From a virus: a stretch of 64,000 nt of DNA. Both the position numbers and the translations under genes were made by a program. Below, one piece after another: positions 37,498 to 45,769 of this stretch. Every line of letters starts with the position of its first letter. Positions within the stretch are counted from its first letter, which is position 1. The notes under the pieces are model-generated. The model was not told the origin of the DNA, made no database searches, and worked only from the letters and a program-made list of their open reading frames with translations. Location of the stretch: positions 1 to 64,000 of the IMG/VR virus record IMGVR_UViG_3300020183_000041; one strand, given 5' to 3'.

Positions 37498-38433
37498 TTA
37501 CTTCCAGATTTTATTTACTTCAGTTGACATATTGAAAGATTCAATTCTATTGACTCTTAACTTAGAGTTGTAACTTTCAACAATAATGAATGGAAGAGTC
37601 GTATACTTAATAGGGCCTGTATTACGAACATTCATGATTTTTGCTTGATTAAGCATTCCATCAATTGAGTTAAACTTTTTGAGAGTATTCACAATCCTGT
37701 CTCCATCAATTGCTTTGCCATACTTCTTAAATATTATTGCAAGCGCAGTAACTGCATCGACATTGAATGAAGAAGAATGTTCACCAAAAGCACTCTTTAA
37801 TGATATTAGAGCATACCCAGTATTTAGATGACCGGCATTTTTATAAATTTCTTTAAGCGTTCCAATGCCGCGAACGACACCATTACCAGGAGCATTAGAT
37901 GCTTTTAATCCAAGACTTGAAAGAATGGAATTAAGACCCATAGCATCCTTATCATTTGCTGCAACTTGTGCTTTAAAAATATCAGAAGTTTTCGGCTTCG
38001 TCCTGTCTTGATTAATCAATGTAAAAATTCTTGCCTCATCTTCAATAGAAAGATTAAAATAGACAAGAGCATTTACAGTTTTATTTTCAAAACCAAGAAG
38101 CCGCAATGCTGCTATTCTATGACCACCGTCAATTATTGCAATAACATTGTCTTCACGCGCTGAACAGATAATAATACCAAATGCATCAGGATCAAAATTC
38201 CGAGCAATGCTTGAAACTTTTACTTCATTAGGAAACCTCTGATAAGTTGAATCCAAATACAAATCACTTACTTTAACAAGTGACTCCATTGTTGAATACG
38301 AACCATCATCAAAAGATTTTGCTCCTTTGACTATATTTTTTCTAGTGACAATAGGTACATGAAGATTATTTTTTACTTCTGACTTTGAAAGTTTCCCATC
38401 GAAGTTCAGTTCAACTTTGTTTTGGCTTTTCAT
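37498..38433 (-). CDS. ParB/DGQR-like nuclease-fold protein (DUF6551-like)
   Basis: 311 residues. YQRFPNEVKVSSIARNFDPDAFGIIICSAREDN and AIIDGGHRIAALRLLGF match the ParB/Srx fold core (DGGHR corresponds to the DGxHR motif), then helical domain. This type is found next to WhiB genes in actinophages, as here (next gene 38435). It may bind DNA or cleave CTP/ATP; no partition partner is present, so regulation or host takeover is more likely. Confidence 0.75.
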   Translation of the reverse strand: MKSQNKVELNFDGKLSKSEVKNNLHVPIVTRKNIVKGAKSFDDGSYSTMESLVKVSDLYLDSTYQRFPNEVKVSSIARNFDPDAFGIIICSAREDNVIAIIDGGHRIAALRLLGFENKTVNALVYFNLSIEDEARIFTLINQDRTKPKTSDIFKAQVAANDKDAMGLNSILSSLGLKASNAPGNGVVRGIGTLKEIYKNAGHLNTGYALISLKSAFGEHSSSFNVDAVTALAIIFKKYGKAIDGDRIVNTLKKFNSIDGMLNQAKIMNVRNTGPIKYTTLPFIIVESYNSKLRVNRIESFNMSTEVNKIWK

Positions 38434-38434
38434 T

Positions 38435-38779
38435 TCACTCTCCTGTGAAAATTGTGTTTTTGAATATTTCTTTTACTTCAGTAACGCTTTTGTTTACAAA
38501 CAAAGATGCTTGCAACTTTGTAATTTTTTTGATTTTTAAATTCTTTTTTATAGATGATCTTTCTTTTGAAGAAAATGAACCCCAAATTCCATAAACTTCT
38601 TCATTATTAATTGCAAAGGTAAGACAGTCAGCAACAACTGTGCACGCTAAACACATTGCTTTTGCTTGAATTGAACTTTTTTTATTACTGATAGGTGAGT
38701 TTGTTTCTGCAAAAAAGATTTCTCCTTTGCCTATACATAAAGCTTCATCCATCCAATTGTTATTGCTAACTGTCATCAA
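38435..38779 (-). CDS. whiB: WhiB-family Fe-S transcription factor
   Basis: 114 residues. Four Cys at 15, 43, 46 and 52 (ALCIGKGEIFF...MCLACTVVADC) bind a 4Fe-4S cluster, and VYGIWGSFSSKER is the G[VI]WG turn. The C-terminus is basic. WhiB proteins bind the host sigma factor and steer RNA polymerase; they exist only in Actinobacteria and their phages, so this is the best host clue. One base from the ParB-like gene. Confidence 0.92.
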   Translation of the reverse strand: MMTVSNNNWMDEALCIGKGEIFFAETNSPISNKKSSIQAKAMCLACTVVADCLTFAINNEEVYGIWGSFSSKERSSIKKNLKIKKITKLQASLFVNKSVTEVKEIFKNTIFTGE

Positions 38780-38784
38780 ACCTC

Positions 38785-39132
38785 CTACTGATTTTTTTCA
38801 AAACTATTAATCATTGGAATAATTACATTATTATCAAATTGTTCAAGATAAGATTCTTTATTATTTTGTATAACTTTAAACAGCGCAATTACGTGCGAAC
38901 AAAGTGCACTAATTACATCAAGAGATTTATCATCATACTCTTTCCCCTCATCAACTGCTGCATTAATCATATGCATAATAAATGCAGCAGTTTGACTAGG
39001 GTCCTCAAAATTTGTATCTTTAATAATACGAGTTACTGTAATGAAGCGATTGAGAAATTCATTGTCATCATCATTCAGACTCATAACGTGATTGCTTGTA
39101 TTCAAATTATCAAAATCATCCATGTCAAACAT
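38785..39132 (-). CDS. Unknown helical protein (115 aa)
   Basis: Start at ATG 39132, overlapping the upstream stop (TAATG). FLNRFITVTRIIKDTNFEDPSQTAAFIMHMINAAVDEG and a long final helix. It precedes whiB. No motif. Confidence 0.55.
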   Translation of the reverse strand: MFDMDDFDNLNTSNHVMSLNDDDNEFLNRFITVTRIIKDTNFEDPSQTAAFIMHMINAAVDEGKEYDDKSLDVISALCSHVIALFKVIQNNKESYLEQFDNNVIIPMINSFEKNQ

Positions 39133-39632
39133 TAGTACCAAATTTCCGAGCCATTTGCGTTTTTACTAATAAATTCTAACCACCATGAAGCATAAATCCA
39201 ATCATTGATAAGACTATTTTCTTCTTCAAGATTTCCTTTAACTTCACTGTAATTCTTTACATAATTAATCCACTCTTCTGTATAATCTCTCATTGTCCAC
39301 GAAAGATTTAGACAGTAACTTTCAGAAAGTCCTTCACCATCATCTGTTCCTTCCCCATAAAAAGCTGAACTATCATATGGAAAATCAGAATTGAAATTTG
39401 ACATACTGCCAGTAAGATAATTTCCATACTTACCTCTATACCAACAATCTGTACCAAACATTCCTAAAGTTGCTGCTGCATCTTTAGTAAGAGGATTTGA
39501 TTCTTTTTGATTTTTCCAAGGACAACCTCCACTCTTTTGAGTTTGTTGACAATCAATTTGTTCTTCTTCATTTATAATAGCTGTACCATGTTTTTTACAT
39601 GGATATACTTTTGGTATGTTGTCAAGTCCCAT
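39132..39632 (-). CDS. Conserved Cys/Trp-rich phage protein (166 aa)
   Basis: KVYPCKKHGTAI, GGCPWKN, TLGMFGTDCWYRGKYGNYL: several Cys and the FGTxCWYRGKYGN motif recall a phage family of unknown role, possibly zinc-binding. TAATG links on both sides. No catalytic residues recognised. Confidence 0.6.
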   Translation of the reverse strand: MGLDNIPKVYPCKKHGTAIINEEEQIDCQQTQKSGGCPWKNQKESNPLTKDAAATLGMFGTDCWYRGKYGNYLTGSMSNFNSDFPYDSSAFYGEGTDDGEGLSESYCLNLSWTMRDYTEEWINYVKNYSEVKGNLEEENSLINDWIYASWWLEFISKNANGSEIWY

Positions 39633-40054
39633 TATGCAATTAACTTTCTCAAATGATCCATCAAAGGACCACTTGCTGTGACATCTTCATCAAATATAGA
39701 ATCTTCACCACTAATTTCGAGTGCGGAACCAATAATCTTTGAATCCTTTACAGAAGCAGCAAGCATTAAACGTACTCGTCTACGTTCTGGATTTTTACTT
39801 GGTGCTATTTCTTCATCACTATCATTATTAATTGGCGCAGCCCAGCCATAAGTAATAAGGCCAAGATAATCGAAACTGGCATGGAGTTTGTCGTCATCAA
39901 CATCATCAATTAGTGAATAAATATCACCATGTTGGTGAATTAATTTAAATTCAAATTGATTATTAAGACTATTAAGCCCATACATTTTTGCATTTTTTTC
40001 ATTACGATCAAACAAAAGTGTTTCGTGGATTTGTTCAAGAATTGTATTGTTCAT
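39632..40054 (-). CDS. Unknown protein (140 aa)
   Basis: LIDDVDDDKLHASFDYLGLITYGWAAPINND followed by RRRVRLMLAASVKDSKIIGSALE is a folded alpha/beta pattern. Familiar from actinophage operons but unnamed. ATGA overlap with the upstream gene. Confidence 0.57.
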   Translation of the reverse strand: MNNTILEQIHETLLFDRNEKNAKMYGLNSLNNQFEFKLIHQHGDIYSLIDDVDDDKLHASFDYLGLITYGWAAPINNDSDEEIAPSKNPERRRVRLMLAASVKDSKIIGSALEISGEDSIFDEDVTASGPLMDHLRKLIA

Positions 40055-40632
40055 TCGCTTTCTTCTTCCTTTGAGTAGTATTCGTATAAGTATTCTTCAT
40101 CAAAATAATTAGATATAATGTCTCCCTCTGTTCTTTCGACTTCTTGTCCATTAGCCCAAATATTTCTACCACAAAATCCCATTCCTGGTTCTTCATAATA
40201 AAGACAGAATATAAGATTAGGATAATCGCCTGAGGCTTTGTTGAACAAATCTAATGCAGGACCCCATGCTGTATCAAAATTAAATCCAATACTGGCAATA
40301 CCACCACGTTCAGAAACATGCTTTTCTTGAGCAACAAACAAATTGCTTTCTTGCCATTTGGTTCCCCAATTGTCAATTCGCCAACTATACCAATCAGCAT
40401 AACCATACTTTTCCAGGTTAGCTTTTTGTTCATCTGTTGGATTCATTGGAGCATTACCAATTAGCAAATCAGCAGGTGTTGGATAAAAGTTTTCAAAGAG
40501 ACAATATCCATCTACAGATTTGTATTCCTTTTCAGAAAGGTGACTTGGGACTTCTTTGATTTTAGAAATCAAAATATCTAAGTCTTTTTCTTTACCAGCA
40601 ATTACTAAATGATTTTCACACCAATTAGGCAT
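40051..40632 (-). CDS. YubB/Api92-like (DUF1281-type) protein
   Basis: 193 residues. Starts MPNWCENHLVIAGKEKDLD, contains FENFYPTPADLL, DWYSWRIDNWGTKW and FDTAWGPALDLFNKAS, the standard signature of the ferredoxin-like Api92/YubB domain carried by plasmids and phages. Function in the family is unsettled. No Shine-Dalgarno of note except GGGAG 8 bases before the ATG. Confidence 0.8.
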   Translation of the reverse strand: MPNWCENHLVIAGKEKDLDILISKIKEVPSHLSEKEYKSVDGYCLFENFYPTPADLLIGNAPMNPTDEQKANLEKYGYADWYSWRIDNWGTKWQESNLFVAQEKHVSERGGIASIGFNFDTAWGPALDLFNKASGDYPNLIFCLYYEEPGMGFCGRNIWANGQEVERTEGDIISNYFDEEYLYEYYSKEEESE

Positions 40633-40702
40633 TATTATTCTCCCTTTTAAATATAATCTTTGTCTGTAGTTGATGATTTTAAATATTAAAGTTGTAATTC
40701 AT

Positions 40703-40798
40703 TTATTTATCTTCTTTATTTCGATAATGATAATTTTTAATTAAAAACATTAAAGAGATTCCAATTGAAATTAATGATATGACTAATGTAGTTTTCAT
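40703..40798 (-). CDS. Membrane microprotein (31 aa)
   Basis: MKTTLVISLISIGISLMFLI followed by a basic/acidic tail. It begins one base after the previous stop (TAATATG), so it is probably translated by coupling. One membrane span. Unknown. Confidence 0.5.
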   Translation of the reverse strand: MKTTLVISLISIGISLMFLIKNYHYRNKEDK

Positions 40799-40799
40799 A

Positions 40800-41489
40800 T
40801 TAATCAAAAAGTGAAAGTTGATTTTTATTTGCTATGATTATTTTAATGTTTGTAAGTTCTTTTTGATTTGTCCATTCATCCCATTCCTCTATTGATTCAA
40901 GATTCCACAATTCTAAGTGATAAACGGCGGTTAAGATTTCATCATCACTTGGATAAACATCGGCATCCACATCAACACAAATTCCTAGTTCATCCGACAA
41001 ATATCTGTAGACTTGAGAAGACCAAGATTCAATGTTCGTATCAATCATTGATTTAATTGAGAAATGAAGATCTTCTAATGCATTAATTGCAGCATCATAT
41101 GATCTTTCACTATATTCTCCATCATCCCATACTGGGTAATCCAGTAGTTCGTCTTTACAAGACATAGCTTTTATGAAAGCTTTTGTAATATTGTCTTCTG
41201 TTATTTGTTTGTTTTCTTTTAGAACACGAACACACAACCTATCGACATGACCTACAGCCCAATGATTATAAGTTTCAATTCTAAAATCATCAGGGAATTC
41301 TGCCATTAATTCTCTAGACATTAAATCAAAGTTCATTTCATCTAGAATGCTAGAGTCTCTGTTTTTGTCAATACCACAAAAACCCCAGGTTACAAACATA
41401 TCATTTGAACCCCAGTAACCGAAGTCCTCTGGTTTCTCAATAGCATCATTTGCACACCGTAAAAGGTTTTCAGAATAGGACCAATTCAT
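40800..41489 (-). CDS. Unknown phage protein with C-terminal clamp-binding-like motif
   Basis: 229 residues. Trp-rich core (DFGYWGSNDMFVTWGFCG, DDFRIETYNHWAVGHVDRLCVRVL), long acidic helices, and a C-terminal NQLSLFD. QL[SD]LF is the consensus of bacterial beta-clamp binding peptides, so recruitment to the sliding clamp is possible. The main domain is a family known to me only as hypothetical. Confidence 0.6.
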   Translation of the reverse strand: MNWSYSENLLRCANDAIEKPEDFGYWGSNDMFVTWGFCGIDKNRDSSILDEMNFDLMSRELMAEFPDDFRIETYNHWAVGHVDRLCVRVLKENKQITEDNITKAFIKAMSCKDELLDYPVWDDGEYSERSYDAAINALEDLHFSIKSMIDTNIESWSSQVYRYLSDELGICVDVDADVYPSDDEILTAVYHLELWNLESIEEWDEWTNQKELTNIKIIIANKNQLSLFD

Positions 41490-41492
41490 TCT

Positions 41493-42116
41493 TTAATCTT
41501 CGTTTCCGTTGGGGGGGATTACCAACCATTCATTTTGTTCGTCATTAATATTGTTATATCCATTAAGTTTTAGTTCACCATTAGCAATACGCCTTAAAAC
41601 ATCTGCTGCGTGCTTATTGTCAATATTCCAACTTTCATTTATCATTGGCAGAAATTCAAACTTGTATTCTTCTTTGACTTGAGTCCAGATAGATTCGACT
41701 CCGCAAAAGAAAAGATTTGTCGCTTCTTGATCATTTAGACCAAGATATTCTGTAGCAAAGTTTCCGACACTATGAGAATTATAGTCTGTATCACACATTT
41801 CTAAAAATTCATCATATTTTTTTCTATCTTCGTAATAGAAAGTTGTTGCAGCCCAGCCAGCAATACATGCTGTTGTACCACAATTCAATTGTTTAGGGAA
41901 AGCATCACGAGTAAAGTTTTGAATATCAAACATTTCATTACATGGAGAGTCTTCCCAATAATCTCTAGAGTCATATTCAATTATTTCATTAGTATCTGTA
42001 TCGCATTCTTGAACCGTATCTTCAAAGTAATTGCCAAACCATGCACCCATATGAAATTGTTCTTTTGGAGCATTTTCAATATAGTCTGCAACTTTGAGCA
42101 TATTCTCTACATTCAT
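41493..42116 (-). CDS. CGTTACIAGWA-family phage protein (207 aa)
   Basis: MLKVADYIENAPKEQFHMGAWFGNY, then LNCGTTACIAGWAATTFYY, LGLNDQEATNLFFCG and HAADVLRRIANGE. The paralogue 42773-43354 has all four parts. The family is widespread in phages and unnamed. A 36-base tandem duplication precedes its start (see 42113-42154). Confidence 0.65.
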   Translation of the reverse strand: MNVENMLKVADYIENAPKEQFHMGAWFGNYFEDTVQECDTDTNEIIEYDSRDYWEDSPCNEMFDIQNFTRDAFPKQLNCGTTACIAGWAATTFYYEDRKKYDEFLEMCDTDYNSHSVGNFATEYLGLNDQEATNLFFCGVESIWTQVKEEYKFEFLPMINESWNIDNKHAADVLRRIANGELKLNGYNNINDEQNEWLVIPPNGNED

Positions 42117-42154
42117 TGTTTTCTCCTAACTTTGAGTATATTTTCTACATTCAT
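42113..42154 (-). repeat. Duplicated gene start forming a 13-codon mini-frame
   Basis: About 36 bases covering the AGAAAACA leader and first nine codons (MNVENxLKV) of gene 41493-42116 occur twice. The upstream copy starts at ATG 42154 and stops at a TGA that overlaps the real ATG (ATGAATG), so it could act as a translated leader. Confidence 0.6.
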
Positions 42155-42171
42155 TGTTTTCTCTGTTTCAG

Positions 42172-42372
42172 TTATTCTTCTCGCCAAATTGAATTTTGCA
42201 AAATGATAGATTTATTTTGGACTGGAGCAGGTTCAGATTTATTTGAAAACAAACAAGGCTCAGATTCCATCATCAATTTAATTAAAAGATTTGGTTGAAC
42301 ATTTATAATTTTTAATTCTTTTTGCTGTTCTTTAGCATATTCTTCTATGTCATAAGTATCTCTGCTGGTCAT
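42172..42372 (-). CDS. Small unknown protein (66 aa)
   Basis: Start at ATG 42372 gives an ATGA overlap with the upstream gene; the frame to 42426 has no site. MTSRDTYDIEEYAKEQQKELKI then a polar tail. No motif. Confidence 0.5.
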   Translation of the reverse strand: MTSRDTYDIEEYAKEQQKELKIINVQPNLLIKLMMESEPCLFSNKSEPAPVQNKSIILQNSIWREE

Positions 42373-42566
42373 TTTGATTTTGCTTTCTGTATAGAAGAAA
42401 CAACACCATTGGGTGAAACTTCCCAAGGTTTGGATTTCTTTGGTTTTGTTTCTTTTAAAAACCGTTGTTCAGTAGCAGACATACCATAAAGAATTGCTCC
42501 TGTAAAAGCAATAAGAAAAATCACCGCTCCAAAACAAAAAAGAGTTGCTTCAGACACGATTACCAA
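42369..42566 (-). CDS. Small membrane protein (65 aa)
   Basis: One span (LFCFGAVIFLIAFTGAILYG) near the N-terminus, then a basic cytoplasmic tail (KETKPKKSKPW). Overlaps the next membrane-protein gene by 7 bases. Unknown. Confidence 0.55.
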   Translation of the reverse strand: MVIVSEATLFCFGAVIFLIAFTGAILYGMSATEQRFLKETKPKKSKPWEVSPNGVVSSIQKAKSK

Positions 42567-42751
42567 TCCCTATCTTTTAATGCAAGCATAAAAGTACCAA
42601 GAGCAAGAATTGATGGCACCCAAATACCAACATAAATGCCATTAAGTTTATCTTCGTTAGTGTCACTACTGAAGAATAGTGAAATGCTCAAAATCAAGCC
42701 AGCAAATGCTGCAAGAATTGTTGTTGATTTAAGTATCTTTGTAGGTTTCAT
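42560..42751 (-). CDS. Two-span small membrane protein (63 aa)
   Basis: Two spans: STTILAAFAGLILSISLFF and IYVGIWVPSILALGTFML, linked by an acidic turn. The YVGIWVPSILALG part is common in actinophage small membrane proteins. Could be holin-like but no lysis gene is adjacent. Confidence 0.58.
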   Translation of the reverse strand: MKPTKILKSTTILAAFAGLILSISLFFSSDTNEDKLNGIYVGIWVPSILALGTFMLALKDRDW

Positions 42752-42772
42752 TTTTTTCTCCGTTTTGTTTAG

Positions 42773-43354
42773 TTATTGATAATAGCCATCAAGGTCGTAT
42801 TCAATTTGTTCATTTTCACTGATAATGGTATCTACATAGGCATTAGACAAATCAATTTCTTTATTTGCAATTCTTCTCAAAAGATGAACAACATCTTTCT
42901 TTGGGAAAACCCAACTATCGGTATTACCTGTATCAAAATCCCAATCATATTCATCCCGAAAGGCATGCCAAATAGAAGGATTTTCACAATAAAATAAGTT
43001 GCCGTATTCTTCAACACCAAGATCTAGATAATTAATCGCGGTATCTAAAACATTTAAACCAGCAACGTAAGTTTTGATATCATTGTCTATCAGATAGGAA
43101 TAAAAAGCCCAACCTGCAATACAAGCAGTAGTTCCGCAATGCATTCCAAGAATTTCAAATGAACCTGTTTTGTCATCTATTTCAATCTCAAGGACACTTG
43201 TTTCACCTTCAACAATTTGTTCCAATGTAGTGATTGCAGTTGCTTCATATTCATCTGTATTAATGTACTTGCCGAACCATGAGCCCATATGAATTTCTTC
43301 ATTTGGTGAATTTGCAATAAGGTCAGCAACTTTTAAAATGTTTTCTTTATTCAC
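42773..43354 (-). CDS. CGTTACIAGWA-family phage protein, paralogue (193 aa)
   Basis: ILKVADLIANSPNEEIHMGSWFGKY, MHCGTTACIAGWAFYSYLI, LGVEEYGNLFYCENPSIW and VVHLLRRIANKEI align part by part with 41493-42116, so the two arose by duplication. Start overlaps the upstream stop as TGTGAATA. Unknown function. Confidence 0.65.
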   Translation of the reverse strand: MNKENILKVADLIANSPNEEIHMGSWFGKYINTDEYEATAITTLEQIVEGETSVLEIEIDDKTGSFEILGMHCGTTACIAGWAFYSYLIDNDIKTYVAGLNVLDTAINYLDLGVEEYGNLFYCENPSIWHAFRDEYDWDFDTGNTDSWVFPKKDVVHLLRRIANKEIDLSNAYVDTIISENEQIEYDLDGYYQ

Positions 43355-43692
43355 AAAACACCTGCTTTCTGTAATTCTTCCAATGCTTCATTATCCCAAT
43401 GCTCTGGGAGATTTTTATCAATTACATCAAAAACATAATTATAGCCAGATTCGTTGTCATCTACATATTTTGCAACAACTTCACCGTATTGACCAAAATC
43501 ATGTTCAAACCATTTAATTGAAAACTGAACATCATGTTCTTCTGCTTCTGGAAAAATTCTCTCAAGCTGATTGATATACGCTTCCATTTCGATTTTTGCA
43601 ATTCTTTTAAAATCGTCATGGTTTATTTGTACACAATCTTCTTCACAAGGAACAGGACCAAGTGTATTATAATCAACTCTTGATTTAGCCAT
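43351..43692 (-). CDS. Conserved phage protein MAKSRVDYNTLGPVPCEE
   Basis: 113 residues from ATG 43692. CEEDCVQINHDDFKRIAKIEMEAYINQLERIFP and FEHDFGQYGEVVAKYVDDNE form a recognisable, unnamed actinophage family. Linked in the operon by a 4-base overlap. Function unknown. Confidence 0.6.
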   Translation of the reverse strand: MAKSRVDYNTLGPVPCEEDCVQINHDDFKRIAKIEMEAYINQLERIFPEAEEHDVQFSIKWFEHDFGQYGEVVAKYVDDNESGYNYVFDVIDKNLPEHWDNEALEELQKAGVL

Positions 43693-43693
43693 T

Positions 43694-43876
43694 CTAATCA
43701 CCTAATTCTTTGTAGTAGTTAATCCATTTATTTATAATTGAACGTAGCGTTATATTGTTATAAATATCATGTTCGTATCCATCAGAGATGCTTTTCCAAT
43801 CAAAAATTTCTGGATTCAAGCCCTCATTTAATGCTAACTCTGTTAGTTGTTTTTCAAAAATTTCCCAGTTATCCAT
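43694..43876 (-). CDS. Small helical protein (60 aa)
   Basis: Starts MDNWEIFEKQLTELALNEG and is wholly helical with Tyr/Asn at the end. ATG overlaps the upstream stop (TAATG). Unknown. Confidence 0.5.
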   Translation of the reverse strand: MDNWEIFEKQLTELALNEGLNPEIFDWKSISDGYEHDIYNNITLRSIINKWINYYKELGD

Positions 43877-44019
43877 TAGTATCCACCACCGCTTTCTTCA
43901 TCTTCAAAATAGTAAGTATTGCTTGGATAAACAGATTGGTCATAACAAACTGGACAAATATTATCGTCAGGTTCTTCTTCAAACACTTCGTAACAAATGA
44001 GGCATTTATAAACTTTCAT
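43876..44019 (-). CDS. Rubredoxin-like zinc microprotein (47 aa)
   Basis: MKVYKCLICYEVFEEEPDDN then ICPVCYDQS: two CxxC knuckles like a rubredoxin/zinc ribbon. ATGA overlap upstream, TAATG overlap downstream. Function unknown. Confidence 0.58.
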   Translation of the reverse strand: MKVYKCLICYEVFEEEPDDNICPVCYDQSVYPSNTYYFEDEESGGGY

Positions 44020-44213
44020 CAACGCCCCCATCTAAAAACTGCCATTTCCAATTCCCATTCCTCAAAATCAAAATTGTAAGCAATGTCATAATTAATGTCG
44101 TATATTGGCAGTTTTTCTCTTTCAGGGAATTTAATTGGATTGGCAGAACCAAACTTATCGCGGATTTCTTTACGCCAAGAGTTGAGCATTTTTTCTGAAA
44201 TATTGTTTTTCAC
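44019..44213 (-). CDS. Small unknown protein (64 aa)
   Basis: GTG start overlapping the upstream stop (GTGA). Helix SEKMLNSWRKEIRDKFG then EEWELEMAVFRWGR. No motif. Confidence 0.48.
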   Translation of the reverse strand: MKNNISEKMLNSWRKEIRDKFGSANPIKFPEREKLPIYDINYDIAYNFDFEEWELEMAVFRWGR

Positions 44214-44455
44214 TTATTTACCACCTTATGAATATCGATTCTTGCATCATACTTAAGTCTATAATTTGTACTAGATTCAGCAACAAAAGACTTTTCTATA
44301 TTAGGAAGTTCATCTCTACTAATGAACAAAATTGTATCTTCAATTGCAATATCTAGGCGATAGCCATCGTATGAAAGAAATTCTTTAACTGCTTGTTCAA
44401 TTGAATCATGTTCTTCTATTTGTCCGTATTGATTTCTTGTATAAAACTCAGTCAT
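44210..44455 (-). CDS. Small unknown protein (81 aa)
   Basis: ATG 44455 has AAAGGAG 9 bases upstream; earlier in-frame starts lack one. FYTRNQYGQIEEHDSIEQAVKEFLSYDGYRLDIAIED pattern of strand-helix-strand is frequent in phage small proteins. Unknown. Confidence 0.53.
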   Translation of the reverse strand: MTEFYTRNQYGQIEEHDSIEQAVKEFLSYDGYRLDIAIEDTILFISRDELPNIEKSFVAESSTNYRLKYDARIDIHKVVNK

Positions 44456-44456
44456 T

Positions 44457-44798
44457 TTATTTACTCCTTTTATCAAAGTGATCTTTTGTGCCATAAATTG
44501 TTTCTGTTGTCCCCTCTTCAAAAGTCCAAGAGTATTCGCAACACAATGGATAATCGTTTGCTCTATACGAAACAGAATGCCAACCTTTTTGATTAGCGTA
44601 CTTTGGAATCATTCTAATTAGCTTCAAAGAACAATCATGGCAAAGAGTAATTTTCTTTTGACAACTGTTCTCAATATCATCATGGAACAATCCATAACCA
44701 CCAATTAAATATACATCCAATCCTCTTTCTGGAGTTGGAGCATTGAATTCATCTACTTCATATTGTTTTTGACACATGTCGCATATTGTTATATTCAT
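44457..44798 (-). CDS. Zinc-binding phage protein (113 aa)
   Basis: ATG 44798 with AAAGGAAAAGGG upstream. ICDMC and LCHDCSLKL form a zinc site; KGWHSVSY and PLCCEYSW follow. Recognisable actinophage family, role unknown. Confidence 0.58.
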   Translation of the reverse strand: MNITICDMCQKQYEVDEFNAPTPERGLDVYLIGGYGLFHDDIENSCQKKITLCHDCSLKLIRMIPKYANQKGWHSVSYRANDYPLCCEYSWTFEEGTTETIYGTKDHFDKRSK

Positions 44799-44825
44799 GC
44801 CCTTTTCCTTTTTCCTTCCCACAGT

Positions 44826-45053
44826 TCAAAGTTCATTTATGACTTTAACAAAGTCATTTGCTTTTGACCAAAAAACTCTAACTTGAAGATTGTTATAGTG
44901 AGCAGATTTACGAATTGCTTTATTAACATCTTCTTTTTCTTCTTTAGAAGAAGCTGTTATTTCAATTTGCATACATTCACCAACTCGAATTGCAGATACT
45001 TTTCGATGAATGTATTTTTCTAAGTCTGTGCTAAATTCAACATACTTTTGCAT
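44826..45053 (-). CDS. Small alpha/beta protein (75 aa)
   Basis: ATG 45053 with AAAGG site. MQIEITASSKEEKEDVNKAIRKSAHYNNLQVRVFWSK resembles in order the C-terminal helix-hairpin of the array family (cassettes 8-10), but the identity is low. Unknown. Confidence 0.5.
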   Translation of the reverse strand: MQKYVEFSTDLEKYIHRKVSAIRVGECMQIEITASSKEEKEDVNKAIRKSAHYNNLQVRVFWSKANDFVKVINEL

Positions 45054-45071
45054 CGTCAAATTTACCTTTCT

Positions 45072-45449
45072 TTATTGTGGATATTCATCATAGTCATTTT
45101 CAAGCTGAACACAAAGATAGTCTTTGTCAAGACAGTCTTGACAAAGATTTATTTCATGCTTTGGGCTTCGATAATTTGCAATTGCCATTTCTTTGTATGT
45201 CTTTGTTTGAAGACATTCATGACAAACGCATTCTTTGTTTGCAAGATTTTTTTTGAAATACCTTGCTCGTTGTTTTGCATTTTTGGAATTACGCTTACGC
45301 TCTGATTCAATTTTTTCAAGCATTTCAGAAATCAGTTGAGCTTTGAGTTTGGTTTTTTCAGCCCTTGTCAAGGTTTTAATGTATTCAACTCTGAGCCCTT
45401 TTGTTTTCATGAAGCTAATGATTTGATCTGAAGTGAATTTATTATTCAT
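45072..45449 (-). CDS. Basic zinc-ribbon protein (125 aa)
   Basis: Long basic helix (LTRAEKTKLKAQLISEMLEKIESERKRNSKNAKQRARYF), then CHEC and CQDC pairs. Looks like a nucleic-acid binder. ATGA-type link to the next gene. Confidence 0.57.
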   Translation of the reverse strand: MNNKFTSDQIISFMKTKGLRVEYIKTLTRAEKTKLKAQLISEMLEKIESERKRNSKNAKQRARYFKKNLANKECVCHECLQTKTYKEMAIANYRSPKHEINLCQDCLDKDYLCVQLENDYDEYPQ

Positions 45450-45769
45450 GATTGTTTCTCCACATTCTTTACTGCTCGGTACATCTCAACTGTTTTTTCA
45501 ATCAATTCGATTGCGCGATGATTGAAACCACCAATATGCCAATAATATTTGCCATACGGTGTCTCACACATTTTCCAATCGTAAATGGTTGCAATTGTCC
45601 CATCTTCAAATTGAACTACCCATTCGCAAGTTACTTTTTCAAAGGAATAATCTTGAGGGCCATAATTTGGTTTACCAAAAATTTCAACAATTTCATCAAA
45701 TGTTGATTGGACATAGCCTTGAAGACAAGTACCATTTGCTTTAATATTTTCTGCTGTATTAAATTTCAT
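45446..45769 (-). CDS. Conserved phage protein with WHIGG motif (107 aa)
   Basis: GTCLQGYVQSTFDEIVEIFGKPNYGPQD, VTCEWVVQFEDGTIATIYDWK and YYWHIGGFNHRAIELI. This arrangement is a widely distributed phage/mobile-element family of unknown function. One-base overlap with the upstream gene. Confidence 0.68.
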   Translation of the reverse strand: MKFNTAENIKANGTCLQGYVQSTFDEIVEIFGKPNYGPQDYSFEKVTCEWVVQFEDGTIATIYDWKMCETPYGKYYWHIGGFNHRAIELIEKTVEMYRAVKNVEKQS

